A stretch of DNA of 64,000 bases. Source: Paracoccus wurundjeri. GTDB taxonomy: Bacteria > Pseudomonadota > Alphaproteobacteria > Rhodobacterales > Rhodobacteraceae. The notes below the pieces were generated by a model that searched no databases, was not told where the DNA came from, and saw nothing but the letters and a program-made list of their open reading frames with translations. Shown here piece by piece: positions 37,374 through 45,814 of the stretch. Each line of letters starts with the position of its first letter. Position 1 is the first letter of the stretch. Made by a program: the position numbers and the translations under genes. The stretch lies in assembly GCF_030678915.1 (NCBI RefSeq), contig NZ_JAUUTZ010000007.1, forward strand, positions 144,068 through 208,067, read 5' to 3'.

Positions 37374-38514
37374 TTTCAGAACCCAGAAATGCCGTGACCT
37401 GACTGGACAACGTGCCGCCATTTCCGTGGAGAAGCGCGATATCGGCCTGCTGCAACTGTCGCTTACCGGCCGCACCGCGGATTTGCGCGACGGCTTCCGC
37501 GATCAGGAACATGCCATACATGCCGGGATGCACGCAGGACAGCCCGCCGCCATTGGTATTCACCGCCAACTCGCCGCCGGGTGCGATGCGCCCGCCCTCA
37601 ACGAAACGCCCGCCTTCGCCTTTGGGGCAGAAACCGAGATCTTCAAGAAACAGGATCGTGTTGATGGTAAAGGCGTCGTAAAGCATTACCAGATCGACAT
37701 CGCCATGTGTCAGGCCCGCCATGTCGAAGGCGCGCGGCCCGCTTTCGGAAGCCGCCGTCACCGTCAGATCGGGCATGGCAACGATGGATCTGTGCCAATT
37801 CGCCCCCGCTCCTCCAAGAAAATACACCGGCTTCCGCGGGAAATCCTTCGCCCTGTCGGCACTGACAAGAAGACAGGCCGCCGCGCCATCGGTGACAAGA
37901 CAGCAATCCCCTTTGGTCAGGGGATCCGAGATCATTCGGCTGGCCAGCACATCCTCGCGCGTCAGCGGGCCGCGCGCGAATGCCTCGGGGTTCAGATTGG
38001 CCCAGCCCCGCGCCGCAACCGCCACATCGGCAAGCTGTTCGCGGCTCGTGCCATATTCATGCATGTGTCGCGCCGCCGCCAGGGCATAGGCCGTGATCGG
38101 ATGGCGGGGGCTATACGCGGTTTCGTGCCATTGCCGCTCGGACATCGATACCAGCCGCCCGCCTGCCGTCCGCTGGTTCGAGCCGTAGCAGATCAATGCT
38201 ACCTCGCACAGCCCCGCTTCGATGGCCAGCGAGGCCTGCAGCAGATGCATCTCGAAGCTGGAACCTCCGATATTGGTGCTGTCGAAATACCTTGGCTTAA
38301 CACCCAGATATTCCGCTACGCTCATGCTGGGGAAAGCATGAGTGCTGGTGGCGGCGAATATTCCGTCGATATCGGGGATTTTCAGTCCGGCATCGGCCAG
38401 CGCCCCAAGCGTGGCTTGCGCCAGAAGTTCGATATCGGAAAAACCCGGAGCTTCGCCAATACCGGCGGTTGCCATGCCCACGATCGCGGTCCGTCCCCTG
38501 ATCGGATGTGTCAT
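37363..38514 (-). CDS. SCP2-type thiolase-fold protein lacking the nucleophilic Cys
   Basis: Thiolase superfamily protein, 383 residues. The usual Cys motif in the N-half reads IGGSS (82-86), with Ser instead of Cys. Other marks are LYDAFTIN, NTNGGGLSCVHPGMYG and HGNGG. This pattern and the adjacent DUF35 gene recall Ltp2-type retro-aldolases and other thiolase-DUF35 complexes, in which C-C cleavage does not need the Cys. It may therefore split a beta-hydroxyacyl-CoA rather than a beta-ketoacyl-CoA. ATG 38514 overlaps the DUF35 stop (ATGA), consistent with a fixed-ratio complex. True thiolase activity is the alternative, but less likely. Confidence 0.85.
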   Translation of the reverse strand: MTHPIRGRTAIVGMATAGIGEAPGFSDIELLAQATLGALADAGLKIPDIDGIFAATSTHAFPSMSVAEYLGVKPRYFDSTNIGGSSFEMHLLQASLAIEAGLCEVALICYGSNQRTAGGRLVSMSERQWHETAYSPRHPITAYALAAARHMHEYGTSREQLADVAVAARGWANLNPEAFARGPLTREDVLASRMISDPLTKGDCCLVTDGAAACLLVSADRAKDFPRKPVYFLGGAGANWHRSIVAMPDLTVTAASESGPRAFDMAGLTHGDVDLVMLYDAFTINTILFLEDLGFCPKGEGGRFVEGGRIAPGGELAVNTNGGGLSCVHPGMYGMFLIAEAVAQIRGAAGKRQLQQADIALLHGNGGTLSSQVTAFLGSENAI

Positions 38515-38882
38515 CGCGCATCCTCCGAGACTGGATCGAACACCACGCGTGGAACCTCTCCGCTCTCTATCCGCGCACGCACCCGGCTGCCGATTGCGGC
38601 GGTTTCGGCCCCGGCCACGGTCGCCATCATGCGCGGCCCTTCATCAAGGTCGATCAATGCGACGTTGTAATCGCCGGAACGCGCCCGATTCACCGTAATC
38701 GAATAGATACGGCCAAGCCCCGATGCGGGCACCCATTCCAGATCATCCTCGCCCGATCCCGGAACCAGAACCCGCGGCCAGAACAGATGCTTTCCGGTCG
38801 AGCGAGACCGCTGAAGCATGAACCTGCCCTCGGCCAGATAGGCTTCGAAGGTCCTTTGCGGACCCGGCTTGTTCTGAGCCAT
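38511..38882 (-). CDS. DUF35 OB-fold protein without zinc cysteines
   Basis: First gene of the operon, 123 residues. It has the DUF35 layout: N-terminal helix (TFEAYLAEGRF), rubredoxin-like knuckle region (about 28-52), then an OB-fold with GRIYSITVNR and YNVALIDLDEGPRM. No Cys is present, so the zinc ribbon typical of the family is lost; the knuckle reads SRSTGK and LVPGSGEDDLEW. Such proteins partner thiolase-fold enzymes or MaoC hydratases and bind CoA. ATG 38882 is preceded by GGGAGGGGAG. A GTG 12 bases upstream is less likely. Confidence 0.85.
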   Translation of the reverse strand: MAQNKPGPQRTFEAYLAEGRFMLQRSRSTGKHLFWPRVLVPGSGEDDLEWVPASGLGRIYSITVNRARSGDYNVALIDLDEGPRMMATVAGAETAAIGSRVRARIESGEVPRVVFDPVSEDAR

Positions 38883-39023
38883 CTCCCCTCCCACGGAAAT
38901 TTTCCTTCACCTGAATGATGTCGGGGGATAAGCTATTGTGCAAATGCATGTTAGAAATAGCAGCCATGCTGAACAGGCATTTCTTAACAAGTCGGGCGGT
39001 GTCGCCGCAAGAAAGGGCAATCC
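38883..39023. promoter_or_regulatory. Divergent promoter region of the catabolic operon and AidB-like gene
   Basis: This 141-base region separates two divergent acyl-CoA transcription units. An imperfect inverted repeat pairs TTAGAAATAGC (38951-38961) with GCATTTCTTAA (38977-38987), and AAATGC/GCATTT (38942-38947, 38977-38982) is exact. The size fits a TetR- or GntR-type operator controlling both directions. No regulator gene lies beside it in the window. Confidence 0.4.
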
Positions 39024-40715
39024 ATGAAAATTCATCAGAACATCCCTGACAGCGCCGGAATGAACGCGTTCCGGAACGATCCCGCCATGGCAGAGCTTCT
39101 GAAAATCTACCTGCCCTCCGGAATCCTCGAACTCGCCCTGCCGCAACTGGATCATATGGGAGCCATGGTAAATGACAGGCTGGAACAGCTTGCCCTTGCC
39201 GCCGACCAGAATCCTCCGAAGCTTCATATCCGCGCCCGAAACGGAGCCGCCAATGAGCGGATCGAGAAACATCCGGCCTATGAAGAACTCGAAAGGATCG
39301 CCTTCGGTGAATTCGGTCTTGCCGCCATGTCCCATCGCGGCGGAGTGTTCGGTGCAAAGGAAAAACTTCCGCCATTGGTCAAATACGCGCTGGTCTATCT
39401 GTTCGTGCAATCCGAATTCGGGCTTTGCTGTCCGTTATCCATGACCGACTCGCTGACCCGGACGTTGACCCGTTTCGGCTCGGACGAACTGGTTTCATCC
39501 TATTTCGACCGGCTGACCAGCCAGAAGATGGATCAGCTTTTTCAAGGCGCGATGTTCATGACCGAACAGATGGCGGGCTCGGATGTCGGGGCGATCGAGA
39601 CCACTGCCCGCAAGGTCGACGGCGAATGGCGGCTTTACGGCGACAAGTGGTTCTGCTCGAATCCGGATGCGGCGCTTGCGATGGTGCTGGCCCGGCCCGA
39701 GAATGGTGGCGTGGGCACGCGCGGCCTGTCCCTGTTCCTGTTGCCGCGGATCCTGCCCGATGGCAGCCGGAATGCCTATCGCATCTTACGGCTCAAGGAC
39801 AAGCTGGGCACCCGATCCATGGCCAGCGGTGAAATCACACTTGAAGGCGCAACCGCCTATCTGGTCGGCGAAGCGGGTCAGGGTTTCAAGCAGATGACCG
39901 ATATGATCAACATGTCGCGTCTTGCGAATGGCGTACGTTCCGCCGGACTTATGCGGCGCTCGGTGAACGAGACGCTGTTCATCGCCCGCAATCGCAGCGC
40001 CTTCGGCAAGCCGCTGGCGGAGCTGCCGCTGATGCGCCGGCAATTGGCCAAGCTTCTGGTCACGGCTGAACAGGCGCGCGTGATGGTGTTTCACACCGCC
40101 CATGTCCTTGAAGCCTCCGACCGGGGCGATGCCGCCATGACACGGGTGCTGCGCATCCTCACTCCGCTGATCAAATTCCGGACTTGCCGCGACGCCCGCA
40201 AGGTGACCGGTGACGCGATGGAGGTGCGGGGCGGCTGCGGCTATATCGAGGAATGGTCGGATGCCCGCGTATTGCGCGACGCGCATCTGGGCTCGATATG
40301 GGAGGGAACCAGCAATATCGTCGCCCTCGATGTCGCCCGGGCGGCAAGGCGCGAGGATGCGCTAAGCGCGTTATCCGGCTATATCGACGATCTGATGAAA
40401 GAGGCCACGTCGATACTGGGACCGCTGACGGATTTGACCGGGGCTTATCACCGCGCCGCCGCATTGCTGCAAGCCGTCGCTGAAAACCCCGCCCGCGAAG
40501 CCGAGACCCGGCGCGCGGCCACCGCCGTCTACAATGCCACATCCGCCTGTATCATGGCATGGGAAAGCGCAAGGCTGACATCGCTTGGCATGGCCAGCGC
40601 CGATACGCGGTTGCGCCTTGCGCATGAGGTCTTACGGCACAAGCTGGCCGCGCGCGATCCGCTGGCCTTGCCCGAAGATGACGAAAGCCCGGCCCCCGAC
40701 ATTCTTGACATGTAG
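39024..40715 (+). CDS. AidB-like acyl-CoA dehydrogenase
   Basis: Long acyl-CoA dehydrogenase family protein, 563 residues, of the AidB/FadE-like group with an extra C-terminal helical domain (about 450-555). FAD-site segments AMFMTEQMAGSDVG and YGDKWFCSNPDA are clear. Glu427 in IWEGTSNIVALD is at the medium-chain type catalytic position, so unlike the pair in the facing operon it should act alone. Arg motif RNRSAFGKPL is intact. AidB itself binds DNA, but activity on acyl-CoA fits this context better. AAAGGGC precedes ATG 39024. Confidence 0.9.
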   Translation: MKIHQNIPDSAGMNAFRNDPAMAELLKIYLPSGILELALPQLDHMGAMVNDRLEQLALAADQNPPKLHIRARNGAANERIEKHPAYEELERIAFGEFGLAAMSHRGGVFGAKEKLPPLVKYALVYLFVQSEFGLCCPLSMTDSLTRTLTRFGSDELVSSYFDRLTSQKMDQLFQGAMFMTEQMAGSDVGAIETTARKVDGEWRLYGDKWFCSNPDAALAMVLARPENGGVGTRGLSLFLLPRILPDGSRNAYRILRLKDKLGTRSMASGEITLEGATAYLVGEAGQGFKQMTDMINMSRLANGVRSAGLMRRSVNETLFIARNRSAFGKPLAELPLMRRQLAKLLVTAEQARVMVFHTAHVLEASDRGDAAMTRVLRILTPLIKFRTCRDARKVTGDAMEVRGGCGYIEEWSDARVLRDAHLGSIWEGTSNIVALDVARAARREDALSALSGYIDDLMKEATSILGPLTDLTGAYHRAAALLQAVAENPAREAETRRAATAVYNATSACIMAWESARLTSLGMASADTRLRLAHEVLRHKLAARDPLALPEDDESPAPDILDM

Positions 40716-40745
40716 GAATTTGCGTCGCTGTCGCCGGGCACAGCT

Positions 40746-43163
40746 TCACCGCCCCCGCGGCTTCGCCCTTGTCGTCGGCAGTGCTTCGGTCGGATCCTCC
40801 GGCCATGGGTGCCGGGGATAACGGCCGCGCATATCCTTGCGGACATCGCTGTAGGACGATGCCCAGAATCCCGGCAGATCCATCGTCACCTGCACCGGTT
40901 TGCCGCCCGGCGACAGCAAGGTGATCCGCAGCGGACGCCCACCCACGACGGGATGGCGGGTCACGCCGAACAATTCCTGCAACCGCAACTCGATCGAGGG
41001 TTCCTCGTGATCGTAATCGATCGGGACCTTTCGTCCCAGCGGCGTGACGAAATGTGCCGGGAACTCGGCGGCCAGACGTTGCTGACCATCCCAGCCGATC
41101 CGTGCCTTCAGAGGCTCGGTCAGGTCCAGTCGCCGCAGATCGGCCTGCGTCTTCACGCTTCCCAACCACGGCAACAGCCACGTGCCATCGGCCAGCAGAC
41201 TGGTATCATCCACCGGTCCCAACCCGTCCACAAGGGCTATCCGGGCACGCAGCCGCGCGGCCGAAGGCGTCCAGGGCAGCCCGTCCTGTCGCAATCCGTC
41301 AAGCGCGGCCTGCGCCACCGATTCCTCGGGTGCGTCCTGCCAGATCCGGTCGGACAGAATAATGGCGCCCAGACGCTCTTGCTGCCGGGTGAGCACCCGG
41401 TTTTCGCGCCGGGACCATTCGCAAAGCTCGACCGTTTCGATCCGGCCGGCGTAAAGCGCCCTGATATCCGCCTCATCCACCGGGGCGGCCATGCGTATCC
41501 GCGCCTCTCGCTGATCGCCGTCCAGATCCACGGCCACGATCAGCCGTTGTCCGGCCAAAGGATCACCCTCGTCCAGAACCGCACCCTTGCCGCCCGACAG
41601 AACGAAACGCGGCGCCTCGCCCTTGCGTCGCTGCCCGATCCGGTCCGGATAGGCCAGCGCCGCCATCGCACCCACCGTCATCGCTTCGCCGTCCGGGACC
41701 AGCCGCCGCAGCCGCTTCGCCTCGTCCCGGATGCGGTTCAGGGCGGGCCGGTGCAGATCATGCGGATATCGCGCCGCAAAGCCCGCAGGATCGCGGATCG
41801 CATGCAGCCGCAGCGCCAGATCTGCAGGCGCGCCACGCAGCGGATCCCGGTCGGATAACAGTGCTGCCAGTTCCGCGGCATCGCGCCCGCCCCGCAGCAG
41901 CATATGCGCCAGCCGGGGATGCAGGGGCAGCCGCGCAAGCTGCCGGCCATGTCCGGTAACCCGCCTCGCCCCGTCCAGCGCCCCTAGTTCCGCCAGCAAA
42001 TTCCGCGCCTCGGCCAAAGCGGCATCCGGCGGAGGAGTCAGAAACGCGAGGTCCGCAGGCTCCGCTCCCCAGGTGGCCAACTCAAGTGCCAGACCGGCCA
42101 GATCCGCCACCATGATCTCGGGCGGGGCAAATGCGGGCAAGGCCCCCTCTTCGGCACGCGCCCACATCCGATAGCAGATACCGGGCGCGACACGGCCCGC
42201 CCGCCCGCGCCGCTGATCGGCCTCGGCACGGCTGACACGTTCGGTCACCAACCGCGACATGCCGCTGCCGGGATCGAAACGCGCCCGCCGCGCCCGTCCG
42301 GCATCGACGACAACCCGCACCTCGGGAATGGTCAACGATGTTTCGGCAATCGCGGTCGCCAGAACGATCCGCCGTTGCCTGCCCGGCGGTGCAAGGGCCG
42401 CACGCTGGGCCTTTGCGTCCAGTGCCCCGAATAACGGCAGCACCTCGCAACCGCTTTCGCCCAGCATGCCCGAGACACGGCGAATCTCGCCCTCGCCCGG
42501 CAGAAATGCCAGCACAGTGCCGCCAGTCTCCCGGGTCTCGGCCTCGGCTTGCAGGATCAGCCGCGCCGCCTCGTCGCTCAGCCGGAAGCGGGCAGGCAAG
42601 GGCCGATCCAGCCAGCGGGTCGCCACCTCGAATGCCCGCCCCTCGGATCGCAGCACCGGCGCGTCGTCCAGCAATGCCGCCACAGGGTCGGCATCCAGCG
42701 TCGCCGACATCACCAGCACCGCCAGATCCTCGCGCAGAGCGGCGCGGGCTTCCCAGACAAGCGCAAGGCCCAGATCGGCGGTCAGGTTGCGTTCGTGAAA
42801 TTCATCGAAGATTACGCAGCCGATACCATCAAGAGACGGATCCGACTGGATCATCCGGGTCAGGATACCCTCGGTCACGACCTCGATCCGACTTCCGGGC
42901 ACCGCCTCGCCCCGGATCCGATAACCGATCCGCTCGCCCGGTTTTTCGCCCAACTCGCCGGCCATGCGCTCAGCCGCGGCACGCGCCGCCAGCCGTCGCG
43001 GCTCGAGCATGACGATCCGTCCCGCGACCTGATCCATGAGCGCCACAGGCACCCGCGTCGTCTTGCCCGCACCCGGAGGCGCGACCAGAACGGCGCGCCC
43101 ATGCCTCGCGATGGCGTCGCACAGTTCGGGCAGAATAGCGTCGATGGGCAAACTTATCCTCAT
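40746..43163 (-). CDS. hrpB: ATP-dependent RNA helicase HrpB
   Basis: DEAH-box helicase of the HrpB class, 805 residues. Walker A is APPGAGKTTR (28-37) and motif II is DEFH (120-123) in FDEFHERN. Motif III is SATLD and motif VI QRRGRAGR. Winged-helix/ratchet regions and the HrpB C-terminal domain follow, with PIDYDHEEPSIELRLQELFG and the terminal FWASSYSDVRKDMRGRYPRHPWPEDP. RNA substrate unknown. ATG 43163 starts the protein immediately before the helicase core; 24 upstream residues in frame are not conserved-looking. It is divergent from ycjX. Confidence 0.95.
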   Translation of the reverse strand: MRISLPIDAILPELCDAIARHGRAVLVAPPGAGKTTRVPVALMDQVAGRIVMLEPRRLAARAAAERMAGELGEKPGERIGYRIRGEAVPGSRIEVVTEGILTRMIQSDPSLDGIGCVIFDEFHERNLTADLGLALVWEARAALREDLAVLVMSATLDADPVAALLDDAPVLRSEGRAFEVATRWLDRPLPARFRLSDEAARLILQAEAETRETGGTVLAFLPGEGEIRRVSGMLGESGCEVLPLFGALDAKAQRAALAPPGRQRRIVLATAIAETSLTIPEVRVVVDAGRARRARFDPGSGMSRLVTERVSRAEADQRRGRAGRVAPGICYRMWARAEEGALPAFAPPEIMVADLAGLALELATWGAEPADLAFLTPPPDAALAEARNLLAELGALDGARRVTGHGRQLARLPLHPRLAHMLLRGGRDAAELAALLSDRDPLRGAPADLALRLHAIRDPAGFAARYPHDLHRPALNRIRDEAKRLRRLVPDGEAMTVGAMAALAYPDRIGQRRKGEAPRFVLSGGKGAVLDEGDPLAGQRLIVAVDLDGDQREARIRMAAPVDEADIRALYAGRIETVELCEWSRRENRVLTRQQERLGAIILSDRIWQDAPEESVAQAALDGLRQDGLPWTPSAARLRARIALVDGLGPVDDTSLLADGTWLLPWLGSVKTQADLRRLDLTEPLKARIGWDGQQRLAAEFPAHFVTPLGRKVPIDYDHEEPSIELRLQELFGVTRHPVVGGRPLRITLLSPGGKPVQVTMDLPGFWASSYSDVRKDMRGRYPRHPWPEDPTEALPTTRAKPRGR

Positions 43164-43291
43164 CCCGGCTAAGTAACCTGACGGGCACGGCCTCCACAAT
43201 CCCGTCACCGCACGACAAACGATGCCCCCTATCAATCCGTCCTGCCCGCGCCTATCTTTTCAGAAATGACAAGGGCGGAACGGCAGGCGGA

Positions 43292-44662
43292 ATGGGAATT
43301 AGTGGCGATCTGATCAGGGGTTTGGGATTCGGCGACCCTGTAATCCGGCTGGGGGTGACCGGCCTGTCACGGGCGGGCAAGACCGTGTTCATCACCTCTC
43401 TCGTGGCCAATCTGATGGACCGGGGACGGATGCATGCCCTGCGGGCCGCCGCCGATGGCAGTCTGAAGACCGCGTGGCTTCAGCCACAGCCGGACGACAC
43501 TGTGCCGCGTTTCGATTTCGAGCGTCATCTTGCCTCGATGACCGGCTCTGATCCGCATTGGCCGGACGGCACCCGTCATGTCAGCCAGCTTCGCCTGTCA
43601 CTGCGGGTCGAGCCGCGTGGGTTGTTTTCCGGGCTGCGCGGGCCGCAGACAGTGCATCTGGATATCGTCGACTATCCCGGCGAATGGCTGCTGGACCTGC
43701 GGTTGATGGGCAAGGATTTCAGCGAATGGTCCGCCGAGGTCCTTTCGCGGATCGACAACCGTCCCGGTGCCGCCGACTATCAGCAGACGCTTGCGGAACT
43801 TGATCCCGCCACCCGTTTCGACGAACCGACCGCGCAGCGACTTGCCGAAAGCTATACCGCCCATCTGCATGCCGCGCGGGAGGCCGGATGGTCGGATTGC
43901 ACACCGGGACGCTTCCTGATCCCCGGCGAGATGGCAGGCTCGCCCGCCCTGACATTCGCCCCCCTGCCCGAGATCCAGAAGGACGGCAAACTTTACAAGG
44001 AATTCCGCCGCCGCTTCGATGCCTATAAATCCCGTGTCGTCCGGCCTTTCTTCCGCGACCATTTCGCCCGGATCGACCGGCAGGTGATCCTGGTCGATGT
44101 GCTTGGCGCGATCCATCAGGGACCGCAATCAGTCGAGGATATGCGCCGCGCCATGGCCGATATCCTGACTGCATTCCGCCCCGGTCGCGCGGGCTGGCTG
44201 GCGCAGCTATTGGGCACAAGACGGGTCGAACGTATCCTGTTCGCCGCTACCAAGGCCGATCACCTGCATCACAGCCAGCACGACCGGCTGACCGCGATCC
44301 TGTCGGCCATGCTGCGCGAGGCCCGCGACCGGGCGGATTTCTCGGGCGCGCGAACCGAGGCGATGTCCATCGCCGCCCTGCGCGCCACGACCGAGGACGT
44401 GATCCGGAAGGATGGCGAGGAACTGCCCGCCGTGCGCGGAACGCTGACCGATGGCAGGCAGGCGGCATTCTATCCCGGCGAATTGCCGCCTGATCCGGCC
44501 CAGTTGCTGCACCCTGCGCGGAACGGGGCGCAGGAATGGCTGGATGCGGATTACGCGGTGATGAATTTCCTGCCCGCCCCGATGACGCGCCGACCCGGTG
44601 ACGGACCGCCACATATCCGGCTGGACCGCGCCGCGGAATTCCTGATCGGAGACCTGCTGTGA
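43292..44662 (+). CDS. ycjX: YcjX-family GTPase
   Basis: P-loop GTPase, 456 residues. Walker A is GLSRAGKT (24-31), and a switch II-like DIVDYPGEWLLDL follows. A nucleotide-specificity TKAD occurs in FAATKADHLHH. Members are envelope-stress associated in enterobacteria (psp regulon) but have no defined biochemical role. The stop overlaps the GTG of the YcjF-type membrane protein gene (GTGA), the usual pairing. No psp genes are nearby. Confidence 0.93.
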   Translation: MGISGDLIRGLGFGDPVIRLGVTGLSRAGKTVFITSLVANLMDRGRMHALRAAADGSLKTAWLQPQPDDTVPRFDFERHLASMTGSDPHWPDGTRHVSQLRLSLRVEPRGLFSGLRGPQTVHLDIVDYPGEWLLDLRLMGKDFSEWSAEVLSRIDNRPGAADYQQTLAELDPATRFDEPTAQRLAESYTAHLHAAREAGWSDCTPGRFLIPGEMAGSPALTFAPLPEIQKDGKLYKEFRRRFDAYKSRVVRPFFRDHFARIDRQVILVDVLGAIHQGPQSVEDMRRAMADILTAFRPGRAGWLAQLLGTRRVERILFAATKADHLHHSQHDRLTAILSAMLREARDRADFSGARTEAMSIAALRATTEDVIRKDGEELPAVRGTLTDGRQAAFYPGELPPDPAQLLHPARNGAQEWLDADYAVMNFLPAPMTRRPGDGPPHIRLDRAAEFLIGDLL

Positions 44663-45735
44663 GCGACACCCCGAAACGCGGACCTGTGTTGATCGAGATC
44701 GACGATTCCGCTTCTGAAACCCGCCGGTCCGGCCCGGCGGAGGAAACAAGGGACGAGACGGAACAGACCCGTCCCAATCCTGCGGACGCGCCTCCGATCG
44801 AAGAGCCGGACAACCCGCTTCCCCGCCCGCGCACGATGCAGATGGTCACCCGGCTGGTTGGCCGCCGGGCTTCGCTGCTGACCCGGCTGTTTCTTAGTTC
44901 CGCCGTGGCGCTTCTGGTCTTTCTGCTGACAGTTGCCGCGCTGGATTTTCTGGGCAGGCTGATTGACCGCTATCCTCCGCTGGGCTGGGCCGGGATCGGG
45001 CTGCTGGTGCTGTTCACGCTTGCGAGTCTTGGCATGGCATGGCGTGAATATCGCGCCTGGTCCCGCTTTGCGCGGATCGATACCATTCAACGTCAGGCAG
45101 GGCTGGCTTTGGTCGAGAATTCCAGCGACAAGGCGCGGCAGGTCACCGATCAACTGCTTTCCCTGTATCGCGGGCGCCCAGAGCTGAAATGGGGACATGA
45201 CCGGCTGACCGATGGCCGGGCCGAGGCTTATGACGCAAAATCCCTGCTGATCATGGCTGAAAACGAGCTCATGACCTCGCTCGATCAAGAGGCCCGCCGG
45301 GAAATCGAGGCCGCCGCCCGCAGCGTCGCCGCGGTAACGGCCCTGATCCCGCTGGCTTTGGCGGATGTCGTCGCCGCATTGGCCGCCAATCTGCGGATGA
45401 TCCGCCGCATCGCCGAGATTTATGGCGGTCGCGCCGGAACCGTCGGCAGCTGGAAACTGGCCCGTACCGTGATGACCCATCTGGTCGCGACAGGCGCAGT
45501 CGCCGCAGGCGACGACCTGATCCACACCATCGCGGGTGGCGGGGTGCTGGCCAAGCTGTCGCGCCGCTTTGGAGAGGGTGTCGTTAATGGTGCCCTGACG
45601 GCCCGGGTCGGAATCGCCGCCATGGAGGTCTGCCGTCCACTGCCATTCGTCACCCAGCCCAGACCCAAAGTGGGAAACCTGCTGACACGCGGGTTACGCG
45701 GCTTGTTTGGCAGCGATGAAGACGGCAAAGCCTGA
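44659..45735 (+). CDS. YcjF/TIGR01620-type membrane protein (DUF697)
   Basis: Inner-membrane protein, 358 residues, partner of YcjX. The first ~60 residues are charged and Pro-rich, and two membrane helices follow (about 73-95 and 105-125). A C-terminal DUF697-like region (about 210-340) contains further hydrophobic helices and SWKLARTVMTHLVATGAVAAGDDLI. The GTG start at 44659 overlaps the ycjX stop. Function of the pair is unknown; stress-linked membrane scaffolding is the usual guess. Confidence 0.88.
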   Translation: MSDTPKRGPVLIEIDDSASETRRSGPAEETRDETEQTRPNPADAPPIEEPDNPLPRPRTMQMVTRLVGRRASLLTRLFLSSAVALLVFLLTVAALDFLGRLIDRYPPLGWAGIGLLVLFTLASLGMAWREYRAWSRFARIDTIQRQAGLALVENSSDKARQVTDQLLSLYRGRPELKWGHDRLTDGRAEAYDAKSLLIMAENELMTSLDQEARREIEAAARSVAAVTALIPLALADVVAALAANLRMIRRIAEIYGGRAGTVGSWKLARTVMTHLVATGAVAAGDDLIHTIAGGGVLAKLSRRFGEGVVNGALTARVGIAAMEVCRPLPFVTQPRPKVGNLLTRGLRGLFGSDEDGKA

Positions 45736-45814
45736 CCCGACCGCCAGTGAATGCTTGCCACGGCATCGCGGGCATGAAACATGATTCCGGGGGCAATCAT
45801 TCAATCGGGGGGTC

